Notes: generated by a model not told the origin, from the sequence alone. A stretch of DNA of 42,980 nt from an uncultured Phycisphaerae bacterium (GCA_937949545.1 CALEDR010000013.1:1-42980), one strand, 5' to 3'; counted from the stretch's first letter, positions 33,801-41,057 are shown. Numbers and translations are program-made.

Positions 33801-35004
33801 GGCCCAGATGCTCTTGTCGGAAAACACAGCCGCCGCGGCGGATGAAGGCGAGAGAATCCTGCACAGTCTGCTGAATGACTACCCGCGAATCGAGGGGGGA
33901 TGGGCAGCCCTGACGGAATGGTACATGCGAAACGGACAGACCGGTCGGGCCCTGGACAGTCTTCTGAAAGGGTTGGAATTCTTCCCGGAAAGCAGCATCC
34001 TGTTGCTGATGAAAGCCCGTCTGGAGGCGATGCGCGGCGGACATTTGGCCCTGCCGACTCTGCAGGATTTGTACAAACGGTTCCCGAACGATGAGCGGGT
34101 GGCGGCCTTGTATGCAGAACTGTGCATTCGAACCGGACGTTTTCAGGAGGCCGAAAGCGTTCTGGAATCCCGCAGAGAAACACAGGAGAAGGGGAATTCT
34201 GCTTTTCGGATACTTACCCTCCATTTTCTGCATCAAACCGGGCGTCGCGAACAGGCCTGGCAGCTGTTCGAAAAAGAATTGAAAGAAAGTCCTGAGCCGA
34301 GCCATGTTTTCTACCGCTGGGCTGTCCTTTTGATTAAAGACCAACAGCGTACCGCCCTGCAAGAGCTGCTGGAAAAGTATTCGGAGTATTCTCCGGCCTG
34401 CCTGGATGCTGCGGCTCGTATTTGTCTTCAGATGGGATTGGATGAAGACCCCAAAGGACGCGAAACCGTTGCTGAATGCCTGCGTTTGCTTCTGGAACGC
34501 CGGCCGAATCACCCTCAGCTGATGCTGTCTCTGGCAAAACTATATCATTTTTGGCAGCAGTACAAACCTGCAGAACAGCTCTATCGGGCCCTTCTGACGC
34601 AGAACAGTCTGACGGAAGAGACAGACCGGGCCGCGGCGATGAATAACCTGGCCTGGATTCTGTTTTCTCAGAATAAGCAGCTGCAGGAAGCGCTTCAGTG
34701 GGCCGATAAGGGCTTGATGATTCAGCCCCAAAATGCAGATTTACTGGATACCCGAGGCGAAATCTTTTTTGAGATGGGACAGTTTGCAAAAGCCCGGGAA
34801 GACTTTGAGCAATCTCTGAAAAATGCCCCGCCTTATTCACCGGAGCGAGTCAAAACCGGATATCGGCTGGTCAAAACGTTTTTGGCGATGAATGAAAAAC
34901 AACAAGCCGCAAGGTGGGCCCCGGAGGTATGGCGATGGAATCAGAGCAATCCGGTTTTGAATAAAGACCAAATGGAGGAACTGCAGGATCTTTTCGGACA
35001 GTAA
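30847..35004 (+). CDS. Giant membrane-anchored TPR protein, PrsT-like
   Basis: This 1385-residue protein has a single N-terminal membrane helix (about 10-33) and then almost nothing but tetratricopeptide repeats, seen as recurring A/G-L-...-Y-P-.. helical pairs. Clear late examples are NNLAWILFSQNKQLQEALQ and LDTRGEIFFEMGQFAKAREDF. It would stand in the periplasm as a scaffold for EPS or PEP-CTERM machinery. A TPR lipoprotein called PrsT is typical of PEP-CTERM loci; this protein is longer and has no lipobox, so it is an analogue or distant homologue. AGGGAG lies 7 nt before the ATG. It closes the second plus-strand block and directly precedes the PEP-CTERM-type substrate gene. Confidence 0.85.
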   Translation: MQKRFGRINWAFLVVVLFALAAGTLTVGGLWYWNKHLRAQRGLERGLAAYEKKDWDVAAVYLGQYLAAIQPKQDTAILIKYAEAQMNRRPLTKGYIEQALRAYHQILRLEDNPDVSRRLIEFYVRTDPAEAQRMAEAFLERQDNPEIACYAAQAMMQRGQMIPARQKLQQVLERYPDCLQAYLLMVRLAQQDPDLSDKTPLEWLNAAVEANSSEPSAYLYRAQYHLQNLRTDEAQADIEKAKTLPLQTRQQKLQLASVYLTAGRLEEAERLLSSLQSEQADDLSVWLLWAQWAVRSGRTEGMVRVAQEGMAALQPDPYDFLITAAELFIQARRWDQAESIIRLMTERKDESETIAYLQGLLAQTKGDWPTALTIWRKLSASSTAPDASIRLAQALMEAGDPLAAVQQLRGLLLRFPEHAEAHALLARWSLKEGRLVEAADHIQKALRKQPDNQDYRRIWLTVRFRQMQTSQNPPDQAEQARLIQESQEMARRDPSFLAEQISFWIETGRLEEAQAQLEHLKKQEGPTIRVRLLESDLFRRQGQYRQARQILEELRRDYPASLEPIQKWVVFAVQTGEYEQAAAFLDAISPESFSAEQQKVLAVWRAEVLFLKGQVQEAAAVLADLAKQYPADIPLRRRLLEWTRRTAEPEQLRRWIEDIKNAEGEQGRQWRYEQARLLFERGQIRRDYPQIVSLLNAVLRSYPEDIDSRILLASVYEASGNLALAVQEYQNALAKDMDNLELIASAVAAMYRAQEYRAAEMVLQQAARRGLRDPRLTHLEVQRLLQQGRFGTAAEILQDMIAKNPNDQNLKLSLALMHLYQNQLSEAEQILHLLQEAEPFSLPVIAARVELAMRRKETDQAVQICDAALTARPSEPRLYALRAMVRTQIGLTEQAQGDIKTMLRLSESSRDSFLLAADLFMNLNQTDAAVETMEEALRLYPEDLAVLRKAVLIYARAPQQRKVIEALVEKYLAAEPKDPTVLLLKAQMLLSENTAAAADEGERILHSLLNDYPRIEGGWAALTEWYMRNGQTGRALDSLLKGLEFFPESSILLLMKARLEAMRGGHLALPTLQDLYKRFPNDERVAALYAELCIRTGRFQEAESVLESRRETQEKGNSAFRILTLHFLHQTGRREQAWQLFEKELKESPEPSHVFYRWAVLLIKDQQRTALQELLEKYSEYSPACLDAAARICLQMGLDEDPKGRETVAECLRLLLERRPNHPQLMLSLAKLYHFWQQYKPAEQLYRALLTQNSLTEETDRAAAMNNLAWILFSQNKQLQEALQWADKGLMIQPQNADLLDTRGEIFFEMGQFAKAREDFEQSLKNAPPYSPERVKTGYRLVKTFLAMNEKQQAARWAPEVWRWNQSNPVLNKDQMEELQDLFGQ

Positions 35005-35116
35005 GACAGAGTGGTACAGGAGAAGAGAATCGTTTCCAGTTAAAAATTTTTTCTTATATAAAAGACATACTCTATCTATATACAAATAAAATTTTTGTTA
35101 GTTTTTTTCTTTTTTC

Positions 35117-35146
35117 TTGACTTCTTTTTTGGTTGATGCGTAGAAT
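35117..35146 (+). promoter_or_regulatory. Sigma-70-type promoter for the PEP-CTERM-type gene
   Basis: TTGACT (35117-35122), an 18 bp spacer and TAGAAT (35141-35146) match the housekeeping consensus at 10 of 12 positions. An AT-rich stretch upstream could act as an UP element. Transcription should begin near 35153, leaving a leader of roughly 220 nt. Confidence 0.65.
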
Positions 35147-35308
35147 AGGAGACGCTTACATGATTCGACTTCCTTGAGATTGAGGCGGAGAAAACTTAAA
35201 GGTTTTTGGAGAGCGAGAAAACGAATTGCGGGGGGTAAGAGCAAGGAGATTTTTTCGTCATCTCAACAAAACGGAAGTTTTTCTCCCCTTTTTAAATCCA
35301 GCGGAATA

Positions 35309-35332
35309 ATTGTCTGTACTTGAACAGATAAT
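35309..35332 (+). promoter_or_regulatory. Hairpin/dyad in the leader before the PEP-CTERM-type gene
   Basis: ATTGTCTGT (35309-35317) and ACAGATAAT (35324-35332) form a 9 bp RNA stem (one G-U pair) with a 6-nt loop, ending 42 nt before the start codon. It could be an mRNA stability or translation element, or a DNA operator. Confidence 0.35.
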
Positions 35333-35374
35333 AATCTGAGAAAAACATTATTTTTTTTGTGAAAGGGAAAGATT

Positions 35375-35953
35375 ATGAACAAAAGGATGCTTATTCTGAC
35401 AACTGTGTTGATGCTAAGCGGATACGTTTTAGCTGATGCAGTCTTTGTACCCCCTGTGGCGGACCTCTATGATTTGGACCATTATTATGCCTATACATGG
35501 GGTATCAATCTCGGCTTTAAGACTACAGAGACCCCGATTGTTGCCGCTGAACTGGTTTTCAAAGATATTTACAACTGGCGAGTGGAAGAAGACCATCTTT
35601 ATGTCACCCTTATGAATACGGCACCGCTTGGAGTCAAACGGTACTGGGATGGTCAGGGCGGCGGAGATTATTTTGCCGGACAAGGGCTTTTGCTGATCGA
35701 CTGGAATGACCCAGCCGAGTGGGATAAAACCAAAGACCTTGTGATTCCGTTTAATTCGGCTCAGCTGACGGCCCTGAATGCCTACGGGGCGGACGGAAGA
35801 ATCGGTTTCGGCTTTGATCCGGACTGCCACTATTACAACAAGGGCATTGAGTTCAAAGTGGTTACGGCTGTTGTGCCGGCCCCGGGTGCTGTGATGCTGG
35901 GTTCCATCGGAATGTTGCTGGTCGGCTGGCTGAGAACGCGCAAGGCCGTTTAG
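35375..35953 (+). CDS. Secreted protein with PEP-CTERM-type sorting signal
   Basis: This 192-residue protein has an N-terminal signal peptide (about 1-20, cut near VLA-DA). Its body is rich in Tyr, Asp and Trp with no known domain. The C-terminus VVPAPGAVMLGSIGMLLVGW, then LRTRK, has the three-part exosortase sorting layout: a short proline motif (PAPG at 168-171 in place of PEP), a hydrophobic helix and a basic end. It is the only visible substrate candidate for the exosortase in this window. Such proteins are cleaved and moved to the cell surface or EPS matrix. It has its own promoter and a strong terminator, so it may be expressed at a high level apart from the cluster. Confidence 0.85.
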   Translation: MNKRMLILTTVLMLSGYVLADAVFVPPVADLYDLDHYYAYTWGINLGFKTTETPIVAAELVFKDIYNWRVEEDHLYVTLMNTAPLGVKRYWDGQGGGDYFAGQGLLLIDWNDPAEWDKTKDLVIPFNSAQLTALNAYGADGRIGFGFDPDCHYYNKGIEFKVVTAVVPAPGAVMLGSIGMLLVGWLRTRKAV

Positions 35954-36043
35954 CTTCATATCACAGTGAACAGAACGGGGTTTTCTGCACTTGGCCGGTG
36001 AGAAAAAGCGGGGGGCCGGAAAGGGCAGGAGGGGACTGTGAAT

Positions 36044-36080
36044 AAAAATTGGAAAGTCTTCGTGACTTTCCAATTTTTTT
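36044..36080. terminator. Strong bidirectional intrinsic terminator
   Basis: A perfect 15 bp stem, AAAAATTGGAAAGTC (36044-36058) with GACTTTCCAATTTTT (36064-36078), encloses a TTCGT loop. T runs follow on the plus strand and A runs precede it, so it should stop both the PEP-CTERM-type gene and the convergent minus-strand gene. Confidence 0.9.
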
Positions 36081-36121
36081 GGTTGCGGGAGAGACGCCGG
36101 GAGGGGGATTCTTAAATATTG

Positions 36122-38410
36122 TTAAGTCTTCCAAAGCCATTTTTGGGCAAAAACAGCGAAATCATTGATATCCACTCTGTCTGCGCCATCGAGATTTTGG
36201 AGAACAGGTGCTTCCGTAAGCCATTCTTCTGAAAACAAAGCAAGGTCGGCCAGGTCTACATCTCCATCTGTATCGAAATCAGCTTTGGTTGTGTTTGTAT
36301 GAAGCCAGTGACGGCTGAACTCTTCAAAATCATTCATATTGATTCGGCCGTCTTGAGTCAAATCATGAATGTCGGAAAGAGAGTCATTCAGCCAGATTTC
36401 CAACATTTCCGAGAGATCAAGAAGGTCTACCGTCCCGTCAATGTTAAAATCGGCTGGGTTTCCGAATTTGGATGCTTGATTGGTCCCGCCATAAAAGCCC
36501 AGATTGACTCGTTTTCCATTCGGCCAGGGTTCCGCAGACCAGTCATCATTGGGGTCGCCGGCATTGATACAGGGACTTGTCACAGGGTCGAGAACCCAGG
36601 TCTGCGTCTGCGGCTCCCAGCGGCCGTAGCGGCTCCTCAGGTGAAAGTCTCTGTTTTGCGGCAAGATAAGGTTGCTGTGAAGGGCAAATTCCGGCTCCTG
36701 ATGCAGAATGCCCGGTCCGAAGGAAGCGGTAGAATCATTGTCGACATAGATGTCTTCCGGCAGGTTGGATAGGCAGCTGTAGGAAGCGGAAAAGGAGGAA
36801 CTGCGGATTTGGATTTGCCGGCCTCTGTTATGCGGGGATACAGTTATACCGTTGTAGAACACAATGGAGTTTCGCAGATTGACAGAGGAATCGAAATCCG
36901 TCATAATTCCTCCGCCGCCGAACCAGGCCTGATTGCCTGTAATTGTACAATAGGTAAAGGAGACGGAACTGTTCAGATTGACCGCCGCCGCTCCGCCGTA
37001 TCGGCCCTGATTGGCGGTAAGGAGGCAGTGTTCGAATACCGCCTGGGAGTTTTGTCCATAAAAAGCTCCACCCCATCCGCCGTCTGCATTGCAGCTTTCA
37101 AAAATGCAGAATCGAACAGTCAGGCTAACCCCAAAGCAGGACAGAGCCGCTCCGTGAGGCGGATTGTCTTCCTGACTGCAGACGGCGTTTCGGATAGTCA
37201 ATCCCTGCAGGATAAACGGGGAGCCGTCCGGTTGGTTCAGCACAAAACCTCTTCCCAAACCATTCGGGTCGATAATCGTAGAGGCGGCAATCTCCAAGTT
37301 CGTCGGCTCCGTACTTTGAATTGTAAGACTCTTTCCCTGCGGATTCAGATTGAAATTGCCGGGTCCGGAGTAAACTCCCGGCAGAAGAAGAATACGGTCT
37401 CCGCTTTGGGCCGCATCCAGGGCCTGCTGAATCGAGGCAAAGGGATGATGCTGTGAACCATTCGGATCGGCTGAACCGGCCGGATGGACGTACCAATCGG
37501 CGGCTGGACAAAGGGCATTTATCAGCCAGAGCGGTCCAAAGAAAAATAGTTTTCTCACGGTACCTCCAAACCAGAAAAGAGGATTTGGTTTTTGTGTAAA
37601 GACTTCTTTGAGGGAGGGTTTTCGCCACGTTCCGATTCCTTCCCACCAGAAAGCCGGATGCGGCAGCGGGGACATCCCTTTTTTCTCTAAAAGCCGATTT
37701 ACTAAACGCAGGAGATGCTGCATGCAGTTTATCCCGCCTTTTTGCCAGGCACAGGCACCGATTTCAACAGCCTCCTGCCGGAGCTGTGCGCCGGACAGAT
37801 TCTGTTCAAGGGCCCGGAGCAGTCGTTGAGCCAGCGGTAGCAGCTCCTGCTCCCACTGTTCCTGCTCCATCCGCTGCGAGACCTGGATTTGCTCCAGCAG
37901 CCGCCGGCGGTTTTCTTCCCGCTGAAGCCGCGTTTGGGCTTCGGCGGCCAGACGTTCCCGGCGGGCGGCTGCACAGGACGGCAGGAAAGCCTCCATCAGC
38001 CCCAAAAGAGGGTCTCCGAGAATCCACACCAGAAACGTCATAATAAGGGTTCCTTCGGCGGCCAAACTGAGCCATTCCAAGATGGAAGAGGCGGAAATAG
38101 GCCCCGCCGAAATCAAACCGGCCAATGTTCCTAAAAAAGGACTGGCATCATAAAACAGCAAATAAAAGGCGGAAGAAGTCCAGAGGTGTTCGCTGGTTAA
38201 CTGTTTGCGGACGACTCCGCGGAAGACTGCAAAGAGATAAACGCTGGTCAACAGGAGAAAAGCGATTCCGGAGAACCCGCTCACCGAAAAAATAACCCAC
38301 CAGCCGGCTCCGGCCTGTCGAAGAGCCATAATCAAAAGGAATCCGGCACAGACGATCAGCCAGAGGGTTCCGGCGACGTGGAGAACTTTCAGCAGTTTAT
38401 GCAACGTCAT
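36122..38410 (-). CDS. Membrane/coiled-coil domain joined in frame to secreted right-handed beta-helix protein with dockerin tail
   Basis: One 762-codon frame contains two unlike halves. Residues 1-284 have about four membrane helices (10-30, 38-62, 84-104, 115-135) and a charged coiled coil (147-200), with no assigned family. From residue 285 (VRKLFFFGPLWLINALCPAADW) the sequence reads like a fresh signal peptide. It is followed by a pectate-lyase-like right-handed beta-helix (about 305-640; WYVHPAGS..., FASIQQALDAAQSGDRILLLPGVY) and four dockerin EF-hand repeats (645-762; DFNIDGTVDLLDL, DLTQDGRINMNDF, DFDTDGDVDLADL, DGADRVDINDF). The GTG codon at 37558 has GGAGG four nt upstream, so the second half may be translated separately. 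It could be a real fusion or two genes that lost the stop between them. Confidence 0.72.
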   Translation of the reverse strand: MTLHKLLKVLHVAGTLWLIVCAGFLLIMALRQAGAGWWVIFSVSGFSGIAFLLLTSVYLFAVFRGVVRKQLTSEHLWTSSAFYLLFYDASPFLGTLAGLISAGPISASSILEWLSLAAEGTLIMTFLVWILGDPLLGLMEAFLPSCAAARRERLAAEAQTRLQREENRRRLLEQIQVSQRMEQEQWEQELLPLAQRLLRALEQNLSGAQLRQEAVEIGACAWQKGGINCMQHLLRLVNRLLEKKGMSPLPHPAFWWEGIGTWRKPSLKEVFTQKPNPLFWFGGTVRKLFFFGPLWLINALCPAADWYVHPAGSADPNGSQHHPFASIQQALDAAQSGDRILLLPGVYSGPGNFNLNPQGKSLTIQSTEPTNLEIAASTIIDPNGLGRGFVLNQPDGSPFILQGLTIRNAVCSQEDNPPHGAALSCFGVSLTVRFCIFESCNADGGWGGAFYGQNSQAVFEHCLLTANQGRYGGAAAVNLNSSVSFTYCTITGNQAWFGGGGIMTDFDSSVNLRNSIVFYNGITVSPHNRGRQIQIRSSSFSASYSCLSNLPEDIYVDNDSTASFGPGILHQEPEFALHSNLILPQNRDFHLRSRYGRWEPQTQTWVLDPVTSPCINAGDPNDDWSAEPWPNGKRVNLGFYGGTNQASKFGNPADFNIDGTVDLLDLSEMLEIWLNDSLSDIHDLTQDGRINMNDFEEFSRHWLHTNTTKADFDTDGDVDLADLALFSEEWLTEAPVLQNLDGADRVDINDFAVFAQKWLWKT
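37556..37567 (-). promoter_or_regulatory. Internal ribosome site and GTG start within the fusion gene
   Basis: On the minus strand GGAGGT (37567-37562) is followed by ACC and an in-frame GTG (37558-37556) that begins a signal-peptide-like segment. This suggests a second product of 478 residues starting inside the longer frame. Confidence 0.5.
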
Positions 38411-38423
38411 GTCAAATGGTTTC

Positions 38424-38454
38424 GTTGTCTTTTGTTTTGGGCAGCTAAGACAAC
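38424..38454 (-). other. Inverted repeat between export gene and fusion gene
   Basis: GTTGTCTT (38424-38431) and AAGACAAC (38447-38454) form a perfect 8 bp stem with a 15-nt loop in the 54 bp gap. There is no U-tract on the minus strand, so it may be a processing or attenuating hairpin rather than a full terminator. Confidence 0.4.
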
Positions 38455-38464
38455 TCCATTTTTC

Positions 38465-39202
38465 TTAGTTGCTCGGACTCAGAACACGGTAGGCGCTGCC
38501 GCCGGCGAAAATCGGCCCGACGATTTCCTGAATTGTCAGCCCGACTGAAGCCAGAATCGTCGGCGGTACATAAATGACGTCCCCGTTTTCCAAAAGCACA
38601 TTCTGCTCCATCCGCCCGTGTTCGGCCATTTTCTTGAAATTGAGATTAAACACCAAAGAACGCTCGGACGGAGCCTTGGCGGGCCGAATCACCTGAATTT
38701 TTTCCTTCCAGGCTAAGTTGGTCGGTACAGCCCGGGCAACCGCCTGCAGGACGCTGTCACGCCCGGTGTATGTATAGGCCCCCGGTCGTTCCACCTGGCC
38801 GATAACATAATAAAACTTGCTTTGATTGACCACTTGAACGTCAACAGGATAATTCCCGGCCAGTTTGTAGAGAGCGGACAGTTTCTGGGAAATGATCTCC
38901 GCCACTTGGCGGGGGGTTTTGCCCGCAACGGGAATATGTCCGATTTCTTCTAATGAAATCGTTCCGTCCGGTTTGATGACCTGAGTGAAGCCCGGTGATG
39001 TTTCGGCTCCGCGCAGAAGCGGAATTTGCGTACTGATCACCGTAACGGTATCTGGTGGCTGGAGGATGTATTCCTCCATCGTAACTTCTGTTTCATTCGG
39101 AAATTGGAAGGCCTGAATATCCTCCGGCCGGGAGGAGAAACAGCCGCTCAGCATGATTGCGGCAAAAATGAATATTACAAGACAAGACTTATCTGTTATC
39201 AT
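38465..39202 (-). CDS. Wza-type polysaccharide export outer-membrane lipoprotein
   Basis: This 245-residue protein has a lipoprotein signal with lipobox LSGC (Cys21). The Poly_export domain follows (about 45-130; YILQPPDTVTVIST, VIKPDGTISLEEIGHIPVAGKTP), then an SLBB-like domain (FYYVIGQVERPGAYTYTGRDSVLQAVARA) and a late NVLLENGDVIYVPP motif. It would form the outer-membrane passage for the polymer, working with the Wzz/BY-kinase. At this length it lacks the C-terminal region of E. coli Wza (about 380 residues), as many short homologues do. AAGGAAAGGG precedes the ATG, and a near-consensus promoter lies at 39251-39279. Confidence 0.9.
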   Translation of the reverse strand: MITDKSCLVIFIFAAIMLSGCFSSRPEDIQAFQFPNETEVTMEEYILQPPDTVTVISTQIPLLRGAETSPGFTQVIKPDGTISLEEIGHIPVAGKTPRQVAEIISQKLSALYKLAGNYPVDVQVVNQSKFYYVIGQVERPGAYTYTGRDSVLQAVARAVPTNLAWKEKIQVIRPAKAPSERSLVFNLNFKKMAEHGRMEQNVLLENGDVIYVPPTILASVGLTIQEIVGPIFAGGSAYRVLSPSN

Positions 39203-39250
39203 CGATTTACCCTTTCCTTGGACTTATGGGAAAACTCCTAATTAATAAAA

Positions 39251-39279
39251 ATTATATCGGCAATTTGAACGGGGGTCAA
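39251..39279 (-). promoter_or_regulatory. Sigma-70 promoter for the export lipoprotein gene
   Basis: On the minus strand TTGACC (39279-39274), a 17 bp spacer and TATAAT (39256-39251) match the consensus at 11 of 12 positions. Transcription should begin near 39244, about 40 nt before the start codon. Confidence 0.85.
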
Positions 39280-39336
39280 TAGAAATAAGGCGGATGGGAG
39301 AAATAGAAAAAAAGGGAGTTTGGAGAGGGATTGCGC

Positions 39337-39365
39337 TTGAAAAGTTTGGAGACGGCTGGTAAGTT
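39337..39365 (+). promoter_or_regulatory. Candidate promoter for tRNA-Ser
   Basis: TTGAAA (39337-39342), a 17 bp spacer ending in TGG, and TAAGTT (39360-39365) give a fair -35 with an extended -10. It would start transcription about 20 nt before the tRNA. Confidence 0.4.
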
Positions 39366-39393
39366 CAGGCAATAAGTATGTTTGACGGCGACA

Positions 39394-39484
39394 GGAGAGG
39401 TGGCCGAGAGGCTGAAGGCAACGGTTTGCTAAACCGTCGTACGGGCGCAAGCCCGTACCGCGGGTTCGAATCCCGCCCTCTCCG
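39394..39484 (+). tRNA. tRNA-Ser(GCU)
   Basis: This is a 91-nt class II tRNA. The acceptor stem pairs GGAGAGG (39394-39400) with CCTCTCC (39477-39483), followed by discriminator G, as expected for serine. The anticodon loop TTGCTAA carries GCT, reading AGC and AGU. A long variable arm (ACGGGC-GCAA-GCCCGT) and a perfect T arm (GCGGG-TTCGAAT-CCCGC) are present. The CCA end is not encoded. Confidence 0.95.
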
Positions 39485-39505
39485 TTCCAAACAGGGCGGT
39501 TTTTT
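39473..39505 (+). terminator. Intrinsic terminator sharing the tRNA 3' half
   Basis: CCGCCCT (39473-39479), part of the tRNA T-arm and acceptor strand, can pair with AGGGCGG (39493-39499), which is followed by six T. This would end the tRNA transcript but competes with folding of the mature tRNA. Confidence 0.55.
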
Positions 39506-39571
39506 CGTTTTTCGGTCGGTACAAAAAATGTATCCACGCTCTGCATTTTTTGTATATCATCGAGCAGGCAA

Positions 39572-40231
39572 TTGAAGATACAGATTAGCGAGATATTTTA
39601 CTCACTCCAGGGGGAAGGGCGTCTCGCCGGAATTCCGAGTGTATTTGTCCGTTTATCAGGTTGTCCCTTGCGCTGCCGTTGGTGCGATACAAAGTACGCC
39701 TGGGATTCTCAGGCAGGCCGAGAAATGGACTTAGGGGATGTTGAGAAGGAATTGTCTAAATACGACACGCCGTATCTTGTTCTTACAGGCGGCGAGCCGA
39801 TGGTGCATCCCGATTTGGAAGTGTTGGTCCGAAAACTGGCACGAAAGGACCGTCATATCACCATCGAAACATCCGGAATTCGCTGCATCAAGGGGCTTGC
39901 CTGTGATTTGATGAGCATCAGCCCCAAGCTGTCGAATACCGGCGGGCCGGCAGAGTGGTTTCGACCGGATGAACTGAAGAAACTTCTGGCGGAGTATGAT
40001 TATCAGCTCAAGTTTGTTGTGGATCAGCCGGATGACCTCGATGAGATTGCGGCTTGTCTGGAAGCACTCGGGGCTGTGGAGCCGTACAAAGTTTATCTGA
40101 TGCCGCAGGCGGTCAATCGGACGGAATACATTCAGAAGGCGCCATGGATTGCCGAATCCTGTCTCAAAACAGGTTTTTGTTTTTCGGGACGACTGCAGGT
40201 GCTCCTTTGGGACGGACGGCGCGGACGGTAA
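39572..40231 (+). CDS. queE: 7-carboxy-7-deazaguanine synthase
   Basis: This 219-residue radical-SAM enzyme turns carboxy-tetrahydropterin into 7-carboxy-7-deazaguanine in the queuosine pathway. Cys31, Cys35 and Cys38 (CPLRCRWC) hold the [4Fe-4S] cluster; the N-terminal ISEIFYSLQGEGRLAGIPSVF, the TGGEPMVHPDL segment and the C-terminal RLQVLLWDGRRG are typical of QueE. The TTG start at 39572 is chosen because the family sequence begins there; no good ribosome site is visible. No other queuosine gene is in the window. Confidence 0.92.
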   Translation: MKIQISEIFYSLQGEGRLAGIPSVFVRLSGCPLRCRWCDTKYAWDSQAGREMDLGDVEKELSKYDTPYLVLTGGEPMVHPDLEVLVRKLARKDRHITIETSGIRCIKGLACDLMSISPKLSNTGGPAEWFRPDELKKLLAEYDYQLKFVVDQPDDLDEIAACLEALGAVEPYKVYLMPQAVNRTEYIQKAPWIAESCLKTGFCFSGRLQVLLWDGRRGR

Positions 40232-40232
40232 G

Positions 40233-40261
40233 TTGACAGGGACAGTGCGGCGGGCTACTAT
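40233..40261 (+). promoter_or_regulatory. Sigma-70 promoter for surE
   Basis: TTGACA (40233-40238), a 17 bp spacer and TACTAT (40256-40261) form a strong promoter that begins directly after the queE stop. Transcription should start near 40268, about 20 nt before surE. Confidence 0.8.
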
Positions 40262-40286
40262 AGCGAAAAATGAATCGGGAGGGATG

Positions 40287-41057
40287 ATGCATATTCTGCT
40301 GACCAATGATGACGGGATTTTTGCGCCGGGGCTTACAGCGCTGTACAGCCGCCTGGTTCGGCTGGGAAAGGTAACGGTGGCGGCACCGTCGGATGTGCAG
40401 TCAGGAGCCAGCCACAGCATTTCGCTGAAGGAGATTCGGTGTGATTCGGTGGAGCTGGTGGGCAAGTTCTGCGGATTTCGGGTGGAGGGTTCGCCTGCGG
40501 ACTGCGTGAAGCTGGCGATGAACGAACTGATTGAGGAGTCGGAGCCGGTGGATTTGGTTGTGTCGGGGATGAACTGCGGGGCGAATGTGGGGATTAATGT
40601 GTTTTACTCGGGGACGGTGGCGGGGGCGATTGAGGGGGCTTTTTACGGGCTGCCGGCGGCGGCGGTGAGTGCAGCCGTTGATGAACCGATGAATTATGAA
40701 GCCGCGGCGGATTATGCCTTTGCGGTGCTTAAGAAACTTCTGCCGATGCCTGCCGGTCAGGTTGTGAATTTGAATATTCCGCGTCTTTCACAAGGTAAGC
40801 CCAAAGGGGTTCTGGTGGTGCCGCAATCAACCCACGGGTTTGAGGAGTCGTATGATGCCGTGGAGGATGCAAACGGACAGAGTGTGTATCGGCTGACCGG
40901 CGGGCCTCATCGGGATCCGCATACGGATGAGCTGATTTCGGATACGCAGGCGCTGGCGGCCGGATATATCACGCTGACGGGACTTCGGCTGGACCTGACG
41001 GATGCGGCTGTCAACGAACGGCTAAAAAAAATCCAGTTCTGGTCGGAGGGAATGTGA
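40287..41057 (+). CDS. surE: 5'/3'-nucleotidase SurE
   Basis: This 256-residue protein is a metal-dependent nucleoside monophosphate phosphatase of the SurE family. The metal ligands are visible: Asp8 and Asp9 in TNDDGI, Ser39 in QSGASHS and Asn96 in SGMNCGANVG. The GSPADCVKLAM segment is also typical. Of two adjacent ATG codons, 40287 gives the standard N-terminus (MHILLTNDDG) and better spacing from GGGAGGG; longer in-frame openings from 40149 overlap queE. Its last bases overlap the next gene's GTG. Confidence 0.93.
   Translation: MHILLTNDDGIFAPGLTALYSRLVRLGKVTVAAPSDVQSGASHSISLKEIRCDSVELVGKFCGFRVEGSPADCVKLAMNELIEESEPVDLVVSGMNCGANVGINVFYSGTVAGAIEGAFYGLPAAAVSAAVDEPMNYEAAADYAFAVLKKLLPMPAGQVVNLNIPRLSQGKPKGVLVVPQSTHGFEESYDAVEDANGQSVYRLTGGPHRDPHTDELISDTQALAAGYITLTGLRLDLTDAAVNERLKKIQFWSEGM

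Larger units (their letters stand above)
35005..35374 (+). promoter_or_regulatory. AT-rich promoter and long leader region of the PEP-CTERM-type gene
   Basis: These 370 bp hold no gene. The first 110 bp are very AT-rich, with runs of T. A promoter lies at 35117-35146 and is followed by about 220 nt of leader. That leader contains a distant inverted repeat (GGAGAAAACTT at 35187-35197 against AAGTTTTTCTCC at 35275-35286) and a compact hairpin at 35309-35332. Confidence 0.6.

Noticed and set aside
39238-39575. Small open frames on both strands across the tRNA
   Set aside because: They run through the tRNA and its promoter and have no protein signature.
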